This document shows, piece after piece, positions 26,240-35,464 of a DNA stretch of 45,295 nucleotides (position 1 is its first letter; every line of letters begins with the position of its first letter). The position numbers and the translations under genes are program-made. Under the pieces are notes generated by a model. The model was given only the letters and a program-made list of their open reading frames with translations. It had not been told where the DNA came from and ran no database searches. The stretch is from Gaoshiqia sediminis. Lineage in GTDB: Bacteria; Bacteroidota; Bacteroidia; Bacteroidales; Prolixibacteraceae. The stretch spans positions 1 to 45,295 of the forward strand of contig NZ_JAPAAF010000037.1 in the NCBI RefSeq assembly GCF_025907915.1, given 5' to 3'.

Positions 26240-27814
26240 ATGAGAATAACACTAATCCTAATTTTCGCCTTAGTGGTAATTAGCTGCACCACTAAAGAGC
26301 AAAAGGGAATAAATGACCAGCAGCAAAAATTTTATGCTGAAAAATACCGCCCTCAGTTCCACTTCTCTCCGGAAAAAATGTGGATGAATGATCCCAACGG
26401 AATGGTTTATTATGACGGAGAGTATCACTTATTTTATCAACATTATCCTGATGACAATGTATGGGGACCGATGCACTGGGGGCATGCCATAAGTAGGGAC
26501 CTGGTTCATTGGCAACATCAGCCTGTTGCTTTGTATCCTGACTCTTTGGGGATGATTTTTTCCGGAAGTGCAGTTGTTGATTGGAAGAATACCTCAGGGT
26601 TGGGCTCAGCCAATAAGCCTCCTCTCGTGGCCATTTACACGATCCATAACAGAGAGGACGAAGAAGCAGGGCGAAATGATTTCCAGTCTCAAGGTGTTGC
26701 CTATAGTCAGGATAAAGGAAGAACCTGGATCAAATATGCGAATAATCCTGTGCTTAAAAATCCAGGAATCAGAGATTTCAGGGATCCCAAGGTTACTTGG
26801 TTTGCAGACTCAGAAAAGTGGATCATGACATTGGCGGTACAGGATCGTGTTGAATTTTATTCTTCACCAAATTTGATTGATTGGACAAAGGAAAGTGAAT
26901 TTGGAAGTAGTCTTGGTGCACATGGTGGCGTGTGGGAGTGCCCGGATCTGTTTGAAATGAAAGTCAAAGGGTCGGATGAAAACGTGTGGGTATTGCTGGT
27001 AAGCATTAATCCTGGAGGACCTAATGGAGGATCAGCAACCCAGTATTTTCTTGGTGACTTTGACGGCAGCGAATTTACGACAGAACAATCCGAAACAAAA
27101 TGGCTGGACTACGGTAGGGATAACTATGCCGGGGTGACCTGGAGTGATATTCCGGAAGCGGATGGACGTCGTCTGTTTATTGGCTGGATGAGCAATTGGA
27201 GCTATGCTACCGCGGTGCCTACCGAAAAATGGCGTAGCGCCACAACCATCCCTCGTGAGTTGATACTGGAAAAGGTGAATAATGAGTATGTTTTGACTTC
27301 AGTTCCCGTAACCGAACTCGAAATAATCAGGGATGAAGGAATCGAGCTACCGTCACAGGTCGTTTCCGGACAAATTCAACTTGAAACTGCGAATATTGAG
27401 CCCATGCGTTCGGAGATGAAATTCAGTTTTCAGCTAAAAAACGATTCACAAAATGATGGCCCTGAAGAGTTTGGTATAGTGTTAAAAAACAACCGAGGTG
27501 AGGACTTTAAAATTGGATATTTGTCTACTGAAAGTATGTTTTATACCGATCGCTCAAATGGTGGCCTTGATTCATTTTCTGATAATTTTGCAGGAAAACA
27601 TTCCGCAGAATACAGAGCCGGTGAGACAATGGAGATCCATTTATTTATTGATGAAGCTTCGGTGGAAGTATTTGTTGACGGTGGATTACTCGTGTTTACT
27701 GATATCGTTTTTCCCACAGAGCCCTATAATAAAGTTGAACTGTTTGCAAAGAATGGAAGCATGAAACTTCAAAAGTGCGAAGTTTGGAGTTTAAAATCCA
27801 TTTGGGAACCATAG
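26240..27814 (+). CDS. GH32 exo-fructanase (levanase/inulinase) lipoprotein
   Basis: A 524-aa enzyme that releases fructose from fructan or sucrose. A lipoprotein signal (IFALVVISC, Cys at about residue 16) precedes the propeller, with all catalytic motifs standard: nucleophile Asp in WMNDPNG (about residue 51), FRDPKV (about 182) and acid/base Glu in VWECPDLF (about 233). The GH32C sandwich near the end has LFIDEASVEVFVDGG. No LamG domain is present. It would act in the periplasm or at the surface on fragments from SusCD import. It is the only GH32 here with an orthodox active site, so it is the best candidate for the main fructosidase. Confidence 0.93.
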   Translation: MRITLILIFALVVISCTTKEQKGINDQQQKFYAEKYRPQFHFSPEKMWMNDPNGMVYYDGEYHLFYQHYPDDNVWGPMHWGHAISRDLVHWQHQPVALYPDSLGMIFSGSAVVDWKNTSGLGSANKPPLVAIYTIHNREDEEAGRNDFQSQGVAYSQDKGRTWIKYANNPVLKNPGIRDFRDPKVTWFADSEKWIMTLAVQDRVEFYSSPNLIDWTKESEFGSSLGAHGGVWECPDLFEMKVKGSDENVWVLLVSINPGGPNGGSATQYFLGDFDGSEFTTEQSETKWLDYGRDNYAGVTWSDIPEADGRRLFIGWMSNWSYATAVPTEKWRSATTIPRELILEKVNNEYVLTSVPVTELEIIRDEGIELPSQVVSGQIQLETANIEPMRSEMKFSFQLKNDSQNDGPEEFGIVLKNNRGEDFKIGYLSTESMFYTDRSNGGLDSFSDNFAGKHSAEYRAGETMEIHLFIDEASVEVFVDGGLLVFTDIVFPTEPYNKVELFAKNGSMKLQKCEVWSLKSIWEP

Positions 27815-27837
27815 TTTTGTTAGTTTAGCCAGATCCT

Positions 27838-27869
27838 GCAGCCCGATTCTTACATCGGGCTATTTTTTT
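27838..27869 (+). terminator. Terminator at the end of the fructan locus
   Basis: AGCCCGAT pairs with ATCGGGCT, followed by ATTTTTTTG. It separates the GH32 gene from the convergent regulator gene. Confidence 0.85.
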
Positions 27870-30610
27870 GCGTAATCGGATGGCGAAATACCAAACTGTT
27901 TTTTAAAGCACTGTGCAAAGTAAGAAGGGGAAGAGAATCCAACTTCGTAAGCGATTTCTGACATACTTTTACCACTCGTTCTAATCAATTCAAGGGATGC
28001 TTTGAGTTTCACCATACGGACATATTCACTCACTGACATTCCGGTAAGTTTCTTGATCTTTCGATAAATTTGCACCCTCGATAAACCTACCAAATCACTG
28101 AGTTCTTCTACCGTAAATTCATCTTTTTGAAGATTGTCTTCTACAATCTTTGATACTCTGTTAAGAAATTTTTTGTCCAGTCTTGAGATATCATTGGGTA
28201 CCTCGTCGATAAAGTGTTGGCTTTTATATCGTTCGTGAATTTTTACACGAAGCTCAAGCAATTTTCTAATCCTAATTTGTAAATGATCTTTGCTAAATGG
28301 TTTCGGAATGTAAGAATCTGCTCCTTCCTCAAGTCCCTCTAATCTTTGTTCCAGCGAGGATTTTGCCGATAATAAAATGATTGGAATGTGGCAGGTTTTC
28401 AGATCATTTTTAAGCTGGTGGGTTAGTTCGAGACCATCCATCTCAGGCATCATTATATCGCTCACAATTAAATCCGGCTCTTCCTCTTCAATCATTTTTA
28501 AGGCAACCTTCCCATTTGGGGCTTCCAGAATTTCATAGCTTTCCTCTAAGCATTCTCTGATGTACGAACGGACTTCACGATCATCTTCAACCAACAGAAT
28601 TCTTGGTCGTTCTGATGAAACTGTTTCTTTTCCTGTTTCCCTATCGGCAATTTCTGGATTTAGGTAAATTTTATTATAAACCAGTTGTTCATGCATTATT
28701 GGTTTTTGAACGTCATCTGACACTTTTTCATCCCGGTTTAAATGCGCATCTCCCAGTGGAAGTTTTACTGTAAAAGTTGTTTTTTTGCCTTCTGCACTTT
28801 CAACATTTATTCTTCCATGATGCAGTTCAACGAATTCTTTCGACAAAGCCAGTCCAAGGCCTGTTCCTTTAAAATTATCAGATTTTTCAACCTGGTAAAA
28901 ACGGTCGAAAATATGATTGATATGTTTGGGAGAAATTCCTTTCCCGTTATCGGTAATTTCGATAACCAGTTCTTCGTCCCACAGTGATTTTACGATCGGA
29001 TTTTCTTTTCGGAGTTTTATTTGAATCGTACCTTTTTCAGGAGTGAATTTAAATGCGTTGGAAAGAAGATTGAATACAACCTTATCCAACTTGTCCCAGT
29101 CAAACCATGCCATAAGTTCTTGCAAATCGGTATCAAAAATCAAATTGATCTGTTTATTATCAGCAAGTGGCAAAAATGATTCACGAACCTCGTTAAGAAA
29201 ATCAACCAAATTATAATTACCAGCCTGAAGCCTCATTTTAGCATTTTCTATTTTTCGGAAGTCCATGAGTTGGTTGATCATTTGAAGCAAACGAAGTGCG
29301 TTCTTATGCATCAAACCAACTCGCTTTCGAATATCGTCCGGCAATCCTGATGACTTAAGAAGATCCTCGAGAGGTCCAACAATCAGCGTTAGCGGGGTTC
29401 TGAACTCATGCGATATATTTGTAAAAAACCTAAGTTTTTCCTGTGTCACTTTCTCCAGTTTGTCCGACAGGGTTTTTAATTCTTCTTTTTGTCTCTCCAG
29501 GTTGTGATTGGCATCTTTCAATTTGTTAAATGAACGAAAAAGCAGGAACATTAACAGGATTACAAGCAGGAAAGTACCGGTAATAAAATACAGCATGAAC
29601 TGTTGGACTTTATACCTTTCTCCAAGGGTGAGCAGCATGTTCTGAGATTTGGAAATGTCAGATTGCAGGGAATTAATTTTATCAAACTGTTTCCTGATTA
29701 TATCAACATTGGTAGGATCAACAAGGGTGGTAGCTAATAGATTTTCTTTTTCATAAGGTTCGCCATGCAGAATTTTTGATGCTATTTCAATGGCTTCTTT
29801 CCCTCCTGTTGGATAAATTAAAGTCGCAGAAAGTATACCTTCTTCAACCATTTCTATTCCACCTCCTTCGTTCGGTAACCCATCAACCCCTACAATCAAG
29901 ACCTCTTTTCCCAAAGATGATTTTGAAATAACCGTACTCGCAATCTTCGCAAAATCATCATTAAAAGCGAAGATGGCTTTAATATTACTGTCTTTCTTAA
30001 TTATCTCTGGTAGTTTATCAGAAATAACCTCAAGAGATTCATTTGTATTTATTTTATCAATGTTTTGTATCTCAGGATAATTCTCAAGGGTTTGATTAAA
30101 TCCTAATGTTCTTTCTATTGCTGGTGACGAATTTAAACCGCCCATTATCTCAACAATCTTACCCGTATTTGCCAGTCTGTTGGCAATGTAATTTGCAGCC
30201 ACTTCACCAATTTCATAATTATTTCCGCCGACATAAGCACTGTAAAAATCAGAATCAATTTTCCTATCGACGAAAACCACAGGGATACCCTTCCTATAAA
30301 CTTCTTCAATAACCGGTTGTACAGGACTGATCTGATATGGAGATACGATTAACAGATCTATTCCCATTTCCATCAGTTCATTAATTTGTTGCACCTGAAG
30401 GTTGGCATCATCGTATGCCTGTTTAATAACCAGGGATAGGTCATCATGAAACATTAATTCACGTTCCATTTCTGCTTCCATGTTTTGCCGCCAATCTGCA
30501 TGCTGTGCGCATTGCGAAAAACCAATCAAGTATTTATCTTTTGAAAAGCCGTTCTGAAAGGAAAATATTAATAAAAAAACGGTAAGTATTTTGTTGATTT
30601 CTTTTGTCAT
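27860..30610 (-). CDS. Hybrid two-component system with periplasmic sugar-binding sensor
   Basis: A 916-aa one-protein regulator. A signal peptide (about 1-23) precedes a type-1 periplasmic binding protein domain (about 27-310; GFSQCAQHADWRQNMEAEM, VFVDRKIDSDFYSAYVGGNN). A transmembrane helix is near residues 338-358. The HisKA domain has the phospho-acceptor His at about 401 (NISHEFRTPL). The HATPase has NAFKF and the G boxes DNGKGI and GTGLGLAL. A REC domain with Asp at about 718 (VSDIMMPEMDG) and a C-terminal AraC HTH (VEELSDLVGLSRVQIYRKI) follow. The binding-protein-type sensor is the form used by the fructose-sensing regulator of the B. thetaiotaomicron fructan locus (BT1754), so fructose is the inferred signal and the neighbouring genes the inferred targets. 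Confidence 0.93.
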   Translation of the reverse strand: MTKEINKILTVFLLIFSFQNGFSKDKYLIGFSQCAQHADWRQNMEAEMERELMFHDDLSLVIKQAYDDANLQVQQINELMEMGIDLLIVSPYQISPVQPVIEEVYRKGIPVVFVDRKIDSDFYSAYVGGNNYEIGEVAANYIANRLANTGKIVEIMGGLNSSPAIERTLGFNQTLENYPEIQNIDKINTNESLEVISDKLPEIIKKDSNIKAIFAFNDDFAKIASTVISKSSLGKEVLIVGVDGLPNEGGGIEMVEEGILSATLIYPTGGKEAIEIASKILHGEPYEKENLLATTLVDPTNVDIIRKQFDKINSLQSDISKSQNMLLTLGERYKVQQFMLYFITGTFLLVILLMFLLFRSFNKLKDANHNLERQKEELKTLSDKLEKVTQEKLRFFTNISHEFRTPLTLIVGPLEDLLKSSGLPDDIRKRVGLMHKNALRLLQMINQLMDFRKIENAKMRLQAGNYNLVDFLNEVRESFLPLADNKQINLIFDTDLQELMAWFDWDKLDKVVFNLLSNAFKFTPEKGTIQIKLRKENPIVKSLWDEELVIEITDNGKGISPKHINHIFDRFYQVEKSDNFKGTGLGLALSKEFVELHHGRINVESAEGKKTTFTVKLPLGDAHLNRDEKVSDDVQKPIMHEQLVYNKIYLNPEIADRETGKETVSSERPRILLVEDDREVRSYIRECLEESYEILEAPNGKVALKMIEEEEPDLIVSDIMMPEMDGLELTHQLKNDLKTCHIPIILLSAKSSLEQRLEGLEEGADSYIPKPFSKDHLQIRIRKLLELRVKIHERYKSQHFIDEVPNDISRLDKKFLNRVSKIVEDNLQKDEFTVEELSDLVGLSRVQIYRKIKKLTGMSVSEYVRMVKLKASLELIRTSGKSMSEIAYEVGFSSPSYFAQCFKKQFGISPSDYAKK

Positions 30611-31030
30611 TTTTTTTATCCTGAATACGAGATTGTAAAAACTAAAGTAGCAATAAATTTCGTGTTAAAATAGGAAACCTGTTCAATAACTGAGATTAGA
30701 AATCGAGGTTCAATATGATCGAAACAAATTTAATCTCATGCATCACTTGTGCTTGATATTTAGAGGATTGGAAGTGTGAGGAAGACTCAGTCTCAGTATG
30801 CCGTTTCGTCAGCGGGATGGCGTGTTGTTGCCAATGGCTGGCGATTGTTTCAATGCGGTTGGAAACGACTAACTACATTCCTTTGTTAACGCTGTACTCA
30901 AACGGAAAGGGGAGCGGAGAAATAAACATTATCTAGGTGAAAAAAATAATTAAGATACCAAATTGAAGTGGGAGAAACGATTTGGATATAGCTTTCATAT
31001 GCAGTGATCCGGAATTGGATTTTTTTGGTA
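30611..31030. other. Intergenic region upstream of the regulator
   Basis: About 420 bases with no supported gene on either strand. On the minus strand TACTTTAG, about 35 bases upstream of the regulator start, is a weak match to a -7 box. The rest shows no repeat, RNA fold or remnant that I can recognise. Confidence 0.4.
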
Positions 31031-31077
31031 TGAGAAAAAATAAAAAAGGCAGTAAATCAACGATTTACTGCCTTTTG
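31031..31077 (-). terminator. Terminator after tRNA-Val
   Basis: Read on the minus strand, AAAAGGCAGTAAATC pairs perfectly with GATTTACTGCCTTTT around a 3-4-base loop, followed by an interrupted T run (TTTTTTATTTTTTC). Confidence 0.85.
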
Positions 31078-31101
31078 ATTTCATTTGAAATCCATTTGTG
31101 T

Positions 31102-31175
31102 GGGCGGTGAGGGATTCGAACCCCCGACCCTCTGGGTGTAAACCAGATGCTCTGAACCAGCTGAGCTAACCGCCC
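31102..31175 (-). tRNA. tRNA-Val (anticodon TAC)
   Basis: A 74-nt gene on the minus strand. The acceptor GGGCGGT pairs with ACCGCCC. The D arm is GCTCAGCTGGTTCAGAGC, and the anticodon arm TCTGG-TTTACAC-CCAGA gives anticodon TAC (reads GUA/GUG). The T arm is GGGGGTTCGAATCCC. CCA is not encoded. It has its own downstream terminator. Confidence 0.95.
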
Positions 31176-31263
31176 GATTTCTTTAGAACGTTGCCTGTTT
31201 TTCAGAAAGGCGTTGCAAATATAGGCGCTTTTTTTTACGGTGCAAAAGAATCGTAAAAAATTT

Positions 31264-32565
31264 TCAGGAAAAATAATCGGCCACCACAAAGGTGCTGCCG
31301 CCGATAAAGATCAGATCGTGCACGTCGGCATTTCTACGGGCTTCACTTACAGCTTCTTTCACCGGCGGGATTACTTTTCCGGATAAACCGGCCGCCTCGG
31401 CCTTTTCTTTTAAAATTTTTGCATCGAGTGCCCGGGGAATGTTCGCCTGGGTGAAATAATAGCTGGCCTCGGGTGGTAGCAGGGCCAAAACGCCGTCGAT
31501 ATTTTTGTCGTTCACCATGCCGATTACCATGTGCAGTTTTTTCCAGGCCATATTGCGCAACTGTTCGATCACCAGTTTCAGTCCGGCCTCGTTGTGCCCG
31601 GTATCACAAATGATCAACGGATTGTTGCTCACAATTTCCCAACGGCCGCGAAGCCCTGTGTTTTTCTTTACACCGGCCAATCCCCGGTAAATATCATCCC
31701 GGCTGATTTGCCAGCCTTTTTCCCGAAGAATTTCCAGTGTTTTCAGTACTCCAGAGATGTTTTTACGTTGGTAGCTGCCGAGCAAATCCGTTTTCAGTTC
31801 GGGGAAAGCCGGTTTTTTGCCTTTATTGAAATTGAAAAGTTGCAACCCTTCCGGTAAAAACATCGAATAGGCAGCCGAATATTCCTGGTCGGCAAAATAG
31901 ATTGGACTTTTCGTTTCGTTGGCCTTGTTCTCAAAAACAGCCTGGTAGTTTTCATCGGTTTCCGAAACCACCACCGGCACCCCGGGTTTAATAATGCCAG
32001 CCTTTTCGTTGGCAATGGCCGGAAGGGTTTCGCCGAGCAGGTTGGTGTGGTCCAGGCTGATGTTGGTGATCAGCGACACTTCGGGGGTGATGATGTTGGT
32101 CGAGTCCAGCCGGCCGCCAAGCCCCACTTCGATCACTGCTACATCCACCCGGCATTTCCTGAAGTATTCAAAGGCCATGGCCACGGTCAGTTCAAAAAAG
32201 GAGGGTTCGAGGCGGGCAATTTTGTTTATTTGTTGAAAGTGTTCCACAAAGGTTACTACTTCCTCCTCGGGAATCATTTCCCCGTTTACCCGGATGCGCT
32301 CCCGGAAATCGATCAGGTGAGGCGAGGTGTAAAGCCCAACCCGGTAGCCGGCTTCCTGCAAAACGGAAGCGATCATGTGCGAGGCCGATCCTTTCCCGTT
32401 GGTGCCGGCAATGTGGATGGACTTAAATTCGCGGTGCGGGTACCGGTACATTTCGTCCAGCGCAAGCGTGTTCTCCAGCGTATTCTTATAGGCAGCAGCT
32501 CCTGTCCGTTGAAACATAGGCAACTGGCTGTATAAATAATTCAAAATTTCCTGATAGCTTTTCAT
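31264..32565 (-). CDS. folC: Folylpolyglutamate/dihydrofolate synthase FolC
   Basis: A 433-aa Mur-ligase-fold enzyme that adds glutamate to dihydropteroate and/or folates in the cytoplasm. P-loop HIAGTNGKGSASHMIASVL lies at about residues 50-68, followed by GLYTSPHLIDFRERIRVNG, the family signature. VGLGGRLDSTNI carries the metal/phosphate site and SLDHTNLLGETLPAIANEKAGI is the conserved FolC block. The C-terminal domain has ICDTGHNEAGLK. The length is normal for the family. It stands alone, upstream of tRNA-Val and divergent from the PhoH-type gene. Confidence 0.96.
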   Translation of the reverse strand: MKSYQEILNYLYSQLPMFQRTGAAAYKNTLENTLALDEMYRYPHREFKSIHIAGTNGKGSASHMIASVLQEAGYRVGLYTSPHLIDFRERIRVNGEMIPEEEVVTFVEHFQQINKIARLEPSFFELTVAMAFEYFRKCRVDVAVIEVGLGGRLDSTNIITPEVSLITNISLDHTNLLGETLPAIANEKAGIIKPGVPVVVSETDENYQAVFENKANETKSPIYFADQEYSAAYSMFLPEGLQLFNFNKGKKPAFPELKTDLLGSYQRKNISGVLKTLEILREKGWQISRDDIYRGLAGVKKNTGLRGRWEIVSNNPLIICDTGHNEAGLKLVIEQLRNMAWKKLHMVIGMVNDKNIDGVLALLPPEASYYFTQANIPRALDAKILKEKAEAAGLSGKVIPPVKEAVSEARRNADVHDLIFIGGSTFVVADYFS

Positions 32566-32689
32566 TATTGTTCAAATAGTTATGACAACCGCGCCGGGTT
32601 GTCAATAAAACAGTAACATCTTTTAACAGTACATGCAGGATTGGTCTCTTATTTTTTTCTACATTTAAGAAAGTCTAAAACGTACTACT

Positions 32690-34021
32690 ATGGCAGGCCG
32701 AAAACTCACTAAAACGTTCGTGTTGGATACCAATGTTATACTACACGACCACAACTGCATTTACCAGTTCAAAGATAATGATATCGTGATTCCTTTAACA
32801 GTTTTGGAGGAACTCGATAAATTCAAAAAAGGGAACGACCCGATTAACTTTCAGGCCCGCGAGTTTGTGCGCATCCTGGACGATATTGTTGGTGAAAAAT
32901 TGTTTAATGGGGGTATTCAATTGGGAACCGAGCTGGGTAAGTTGATCATCGCCACCGGGAAGCCTTTTTCCGAGACGATGAAGCAATCCTTCAAGGAAGA
33001 TATTCCGGATCACCGGATTTTGGCTATAGCCGAACACATTACCAAAGAGAATCCAAAGCGTCCTACTATTTTGGTTTCGAAAGATATCAACTTGCGGATG
33101 AAGGCAAAATCGTTGGGCATTCTGGCCGAGGATTATGAGAATGATAAGATAAAGGATCCCCAGGTTTTCGAGAAGTCAATCATGGAGATGGAAAACTTCA
33201 ACGATCAGCTGATCGATACCCTGTACAACGAAGGGGCATTTCCCTATGCCGAATCCGGCTTGAAAGAGCAGCCCATTCCAAATGAATTTTTCATTCTGAA
33301 AGGGAACAAGTCCAGCGTTTTGGGTCGTTACGATAGCGCCACCCAACGTATGGTGCGGGTAGAAAAAAAGGTGGCATACGGCATTAAGCCTCGGAATGCC
33401 GAGCAAACATTCAGCCTGAATGCTTTGCTGAATCCCGATCTCAAACTGGTGTCGCTCACCGGAAAAGCCGGTACAGGGAAAACCCTGCTGGCGTTGGCAG
33501 CTGCCCTGGAACAGCACAAACTATACGAGCAAATTTTGTTGGCCCGCCCTATTGTGGCCCTCAGCAACCGTGACCTGGGTTACCTGCCCGGCGATGCCAC
33601 CGAAAAGATCAGCCCGTATATGCAACCGCTCTTTGATAACCTGAGTGTGATCAAACATGCCTTCAACCCGCGAAGCCAGGAATATCAGAAAATTGATGAA
33701 CTGCTGAAGGAAGAGCGGCTGATAATTACCCCGTTGGCTTATATTCGGGGACGAAGCCTGTCGAACTCGTATTTTATTGTGGATGAGGCCCAAAACCTGA
33801 CACCACACGAGATAAAAACCATCATCACGCGGGCTGGCGAGGGAACCAAGATGGTTTTTACCGGCGACCTGCAACAAATCGACTCGCCCTACCTCGATAT
33901 GAAATCGAACGGGTTGGCCTATATGACCGACAAAATGCGCAAGCAGGAACTGTTCTCGCACGTCAACCTTGTGAAAGGCGAGCGAAGCTATCTGGCTGAA
34001 CTGGCCAGCGACCTGTTGTAG
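32690..34021 (+). CDS. PIN-PhoH fusion ATPase (YlaK-type)
   Basis: A 443-aa protein. An N-terminal PIN nuclease domain (KTFVLDTNVILHDHNC, catalytic Asp about 13; VLEELDKFKKG; DHRILAIAEH; VSKDINLRMKAKSLGI) is joined to a C-terminal PhoH P-loop ATPase with Walker A GKAGTGKT (about 258-265) and Walker B YFIVDEAQNLTPHEIKTIITR, then MVFTGDLQQID. PIN-PhoH proteins are proposed RNA helicase-nucleases. All key residues are present. It starts at the ATG after a TACATTTA element and ends with a clear terminator. Confidence 0.94.
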   Translation: MAGRKLTKTFVLDTNVILHDHNCIYQFKDNDIVIPLTVLEELDKFKKGNDPINFQAREFVRILDDIVGEKLFNGGIQLGTELGKLIIATGKPFSETMKQSFKEDIPDHRILAIAEHITKENPKRPTILVSKDINLRMKAKSLGILAEDYENDKIKDPQVFEKSIMEMENFNDQLIDTLYNEGAFPYAESGLKEQPIPNEFFILKGNKSSVLGRYDSATQRMVRVEKKVAYGIKPRNAEQTFSLNALLNPDLKLVSLTGKAGTGKTLLALAAALEQHKLYEQILLARPIVALSNRDLGYLPGDATEKISPYMQPLFDNLSVIKHAFNPRSQEYQKIDELLKEERLIITPLAYIRGRSLSNSYFIVDEAQNLTPHEIKTIITRAGEGTKMVFTGDLQQIDSPYLDMKSNGLAYMTDKMRKQELFSHVNLVKGERSYLAELASDLL

Positions 34022-34046
34022 CCGGAACTCATTTTCAGATACTTTT

Positions 34047-34086
34047 CAGGGACTTCAACTTAATGTAGTTGAGGTCCTTTCTTTTT
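34047..34086 (+). terminator. Terminator after the PIN-PhoH gene
   Basis: GGGACTTCAACT pairs with AGTTGAGGTCCT (G-U tolerated) around TAATGT, followed by TTCTTTTT. Confidence 0.85.
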
Positions 34087-34102
34087 AGCGGTCAATTTTT
34101 TG

Positions 34103-34110
34103 TATTTTTG
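34103..34110 (+). promoter_or_regulatory. -7 promoter box of mtaB
   Basis: TATTTTTG fits TAnnTTTG and lies 29 bases before ATG 34139. It overlaps the first codons of a longer frame from 34100, which argues for the downstream start. Confidence 0.5.
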
Positions 34111-34138
34111 CAGCGCCAAAAACAAAGGGAACGAACAG

Positions 34139-35440
34139 ATGGATTATAAAGGCAAAAAAGCAGCTTTCTTTACATTGGGTTGCAAACTCAATTTTTCGGA
34201 AACTTCAACTATTGCCCGCCATTTCGAGGTGATGGGCTTCGAGCGGGTTGATTTTAAGGAACAAGCCGATGTGTATGTGGTCAACTCGTGTTCGGTAACT
34301 GCCGAAAGCGACAAGAAAAGCCGCAACATCATCCGGCAGGCCATCCGCCGAAACCCCAATGCCGTGGTCGTGGTTACCGGATGTTATGCGCAATTGCAGG
34401 CTGATGCGATCAAGGAAATTAAAGGCGTTGATTATATTTTGGGGACCAATGCCAAGTTTCGCATGACTGATTTTATGAACGGGCTACAAAAGCGCAACGA
34501 AACTTTTGTGTTGCTTCAGTCGCAACAGAAGAACAAGGATTTTTTTCATGCCGTGTCGTGGGGCGACCGTACCCGCAGTTTCCTGAAAGTTCAGGACGGG
34601 TGCGACTATTTCTGTACGTACTGCACCATCCCGTTTGCGCGGGGCCGCAGCCGGAACGACAAAATCAGCAATACCGTGGCCGAGGCCCGCGAAACCGTTG
34701 CGCAAGGCATTAAAGAGATCATCCTGACCGGCGTGAATATTGGTGATTTCGGGAAAAGTACTAACGAGAAGTTCATCGATCTGCTACGCGGCCTGGATGA
34801 AGTGGACGGCCTGGAACGCATCCGTATTTCGTCGGTAGAACCCAATTTGCTGAATGATGAAATCATCGATTTTGTAGCCACGTCCAAGCGGATTATGCCT
34901 CATTTTCACCTGCCCCTTCAGTCGGGTTCGAACGATGTATTGCAATTGATGCAACGCAAATATAATCGCGAATTGTTTGCCGAGCGGGTGCACAAAATTA
35001 AATCGGTATTGCCCAATGCTTTCATTGGTGTTGACATCATTGCCGGAACCAATGGCGAAACTGAAGCGTTCTTTCTGGACAGTTACAACTTTGTGAAAGG
35101 CCTGGATGTCTCACAATTACATGCTTTCCCGTACTCCGAAAGGCCGGGCACCAAGGCTTTGGAAATAAAACCGGTTGTTCCGGTGGACGAACGCAAGCGA
35201 CGGACCCATCAGCTGATCATGCTTTCGGAGAAGAAATTGCGGGCTTTTTACGAACAACATGCCGGGCAGGTTCGTCGGGTGCTGTTTGAAGACGAACACG
35301 ATAATGGACGTCTCAAGGGGTTCACTGACAATTACATCCGGGTAGAAGCGGATTATCGTCCCGAACTGGTCAACCAGGTGTGCCCGGTTAAACTTTCAGA
35401 AATAAATAACGAAGGAAATTTTGAAGTCACCTTGCTTTAA
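34139..35440 (+). CDS. mtaB: tRNA t6A37 methylthiotransferase MtaB
   Basis: A radical-SAM enzyme of about 433 aa that converts t6A37 to ms2t6A37 in tRNA. The N-terminal MTTase domain has three cluster Cys in TLGCKLNFSE, VNSCSVTAESDKKSRN and VTGCYAQ. The radical-SAM CxxxCxxC is DGCDYFCTYC (about residues 155-162). A TRAM-like C-terminal segment (VLFEDEHDNGRLKGFTDNYIRVE) follows. The TLGCKLN form and NSCSVT distinguish MtaB from MiaB and RimO. ATG 34139 is chosen over 34100 because the promoter box overlaps the earlier start. The IMPase-like gene follows 24 bases later, so they may be co-transcribed. Confidence 0.93.
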   Translation: MDYKGKKAAFFTLGCKLNFSETSTIARHFEVMGFERVDFKEQADVYVVNSCSVTAESDKKSRNIIRQAIRRNPNAVVVVTGCYAQLQADAIKEIKGVDYILGTNAKFRMTDFMNGLQKRNETFVLLQSQQKNKDFFHAVSWGDRTRSFLKVQDGCDYFCTYCTIPFARGRSRNDKISNTVAEARETVAQGIKEIILTGVNIGDFGKSTNEKFIDLLRGLDEVDGLERIRISSVEPNLLNDEIIDFVATSKRIMPHFHLPLQSGSNDVLQLMQRKYNRELFAERVHKIKSVLPNAFIGVDIIAGTNGETEAFFLDSYNFVKGLDVSQLHAFPYSERPGTKALEIKPVVPVDERKRRTHQLIMLSEKKLRAFYEQHAGQVRRVLFEDEHDNGRLKGFTDNYIRVEADYRPELVNQVCPVKLSEINNEGNFEVTLL

Positions 35441-35464
35441 CCGAATTTCGAACAAAAAAGAAAG

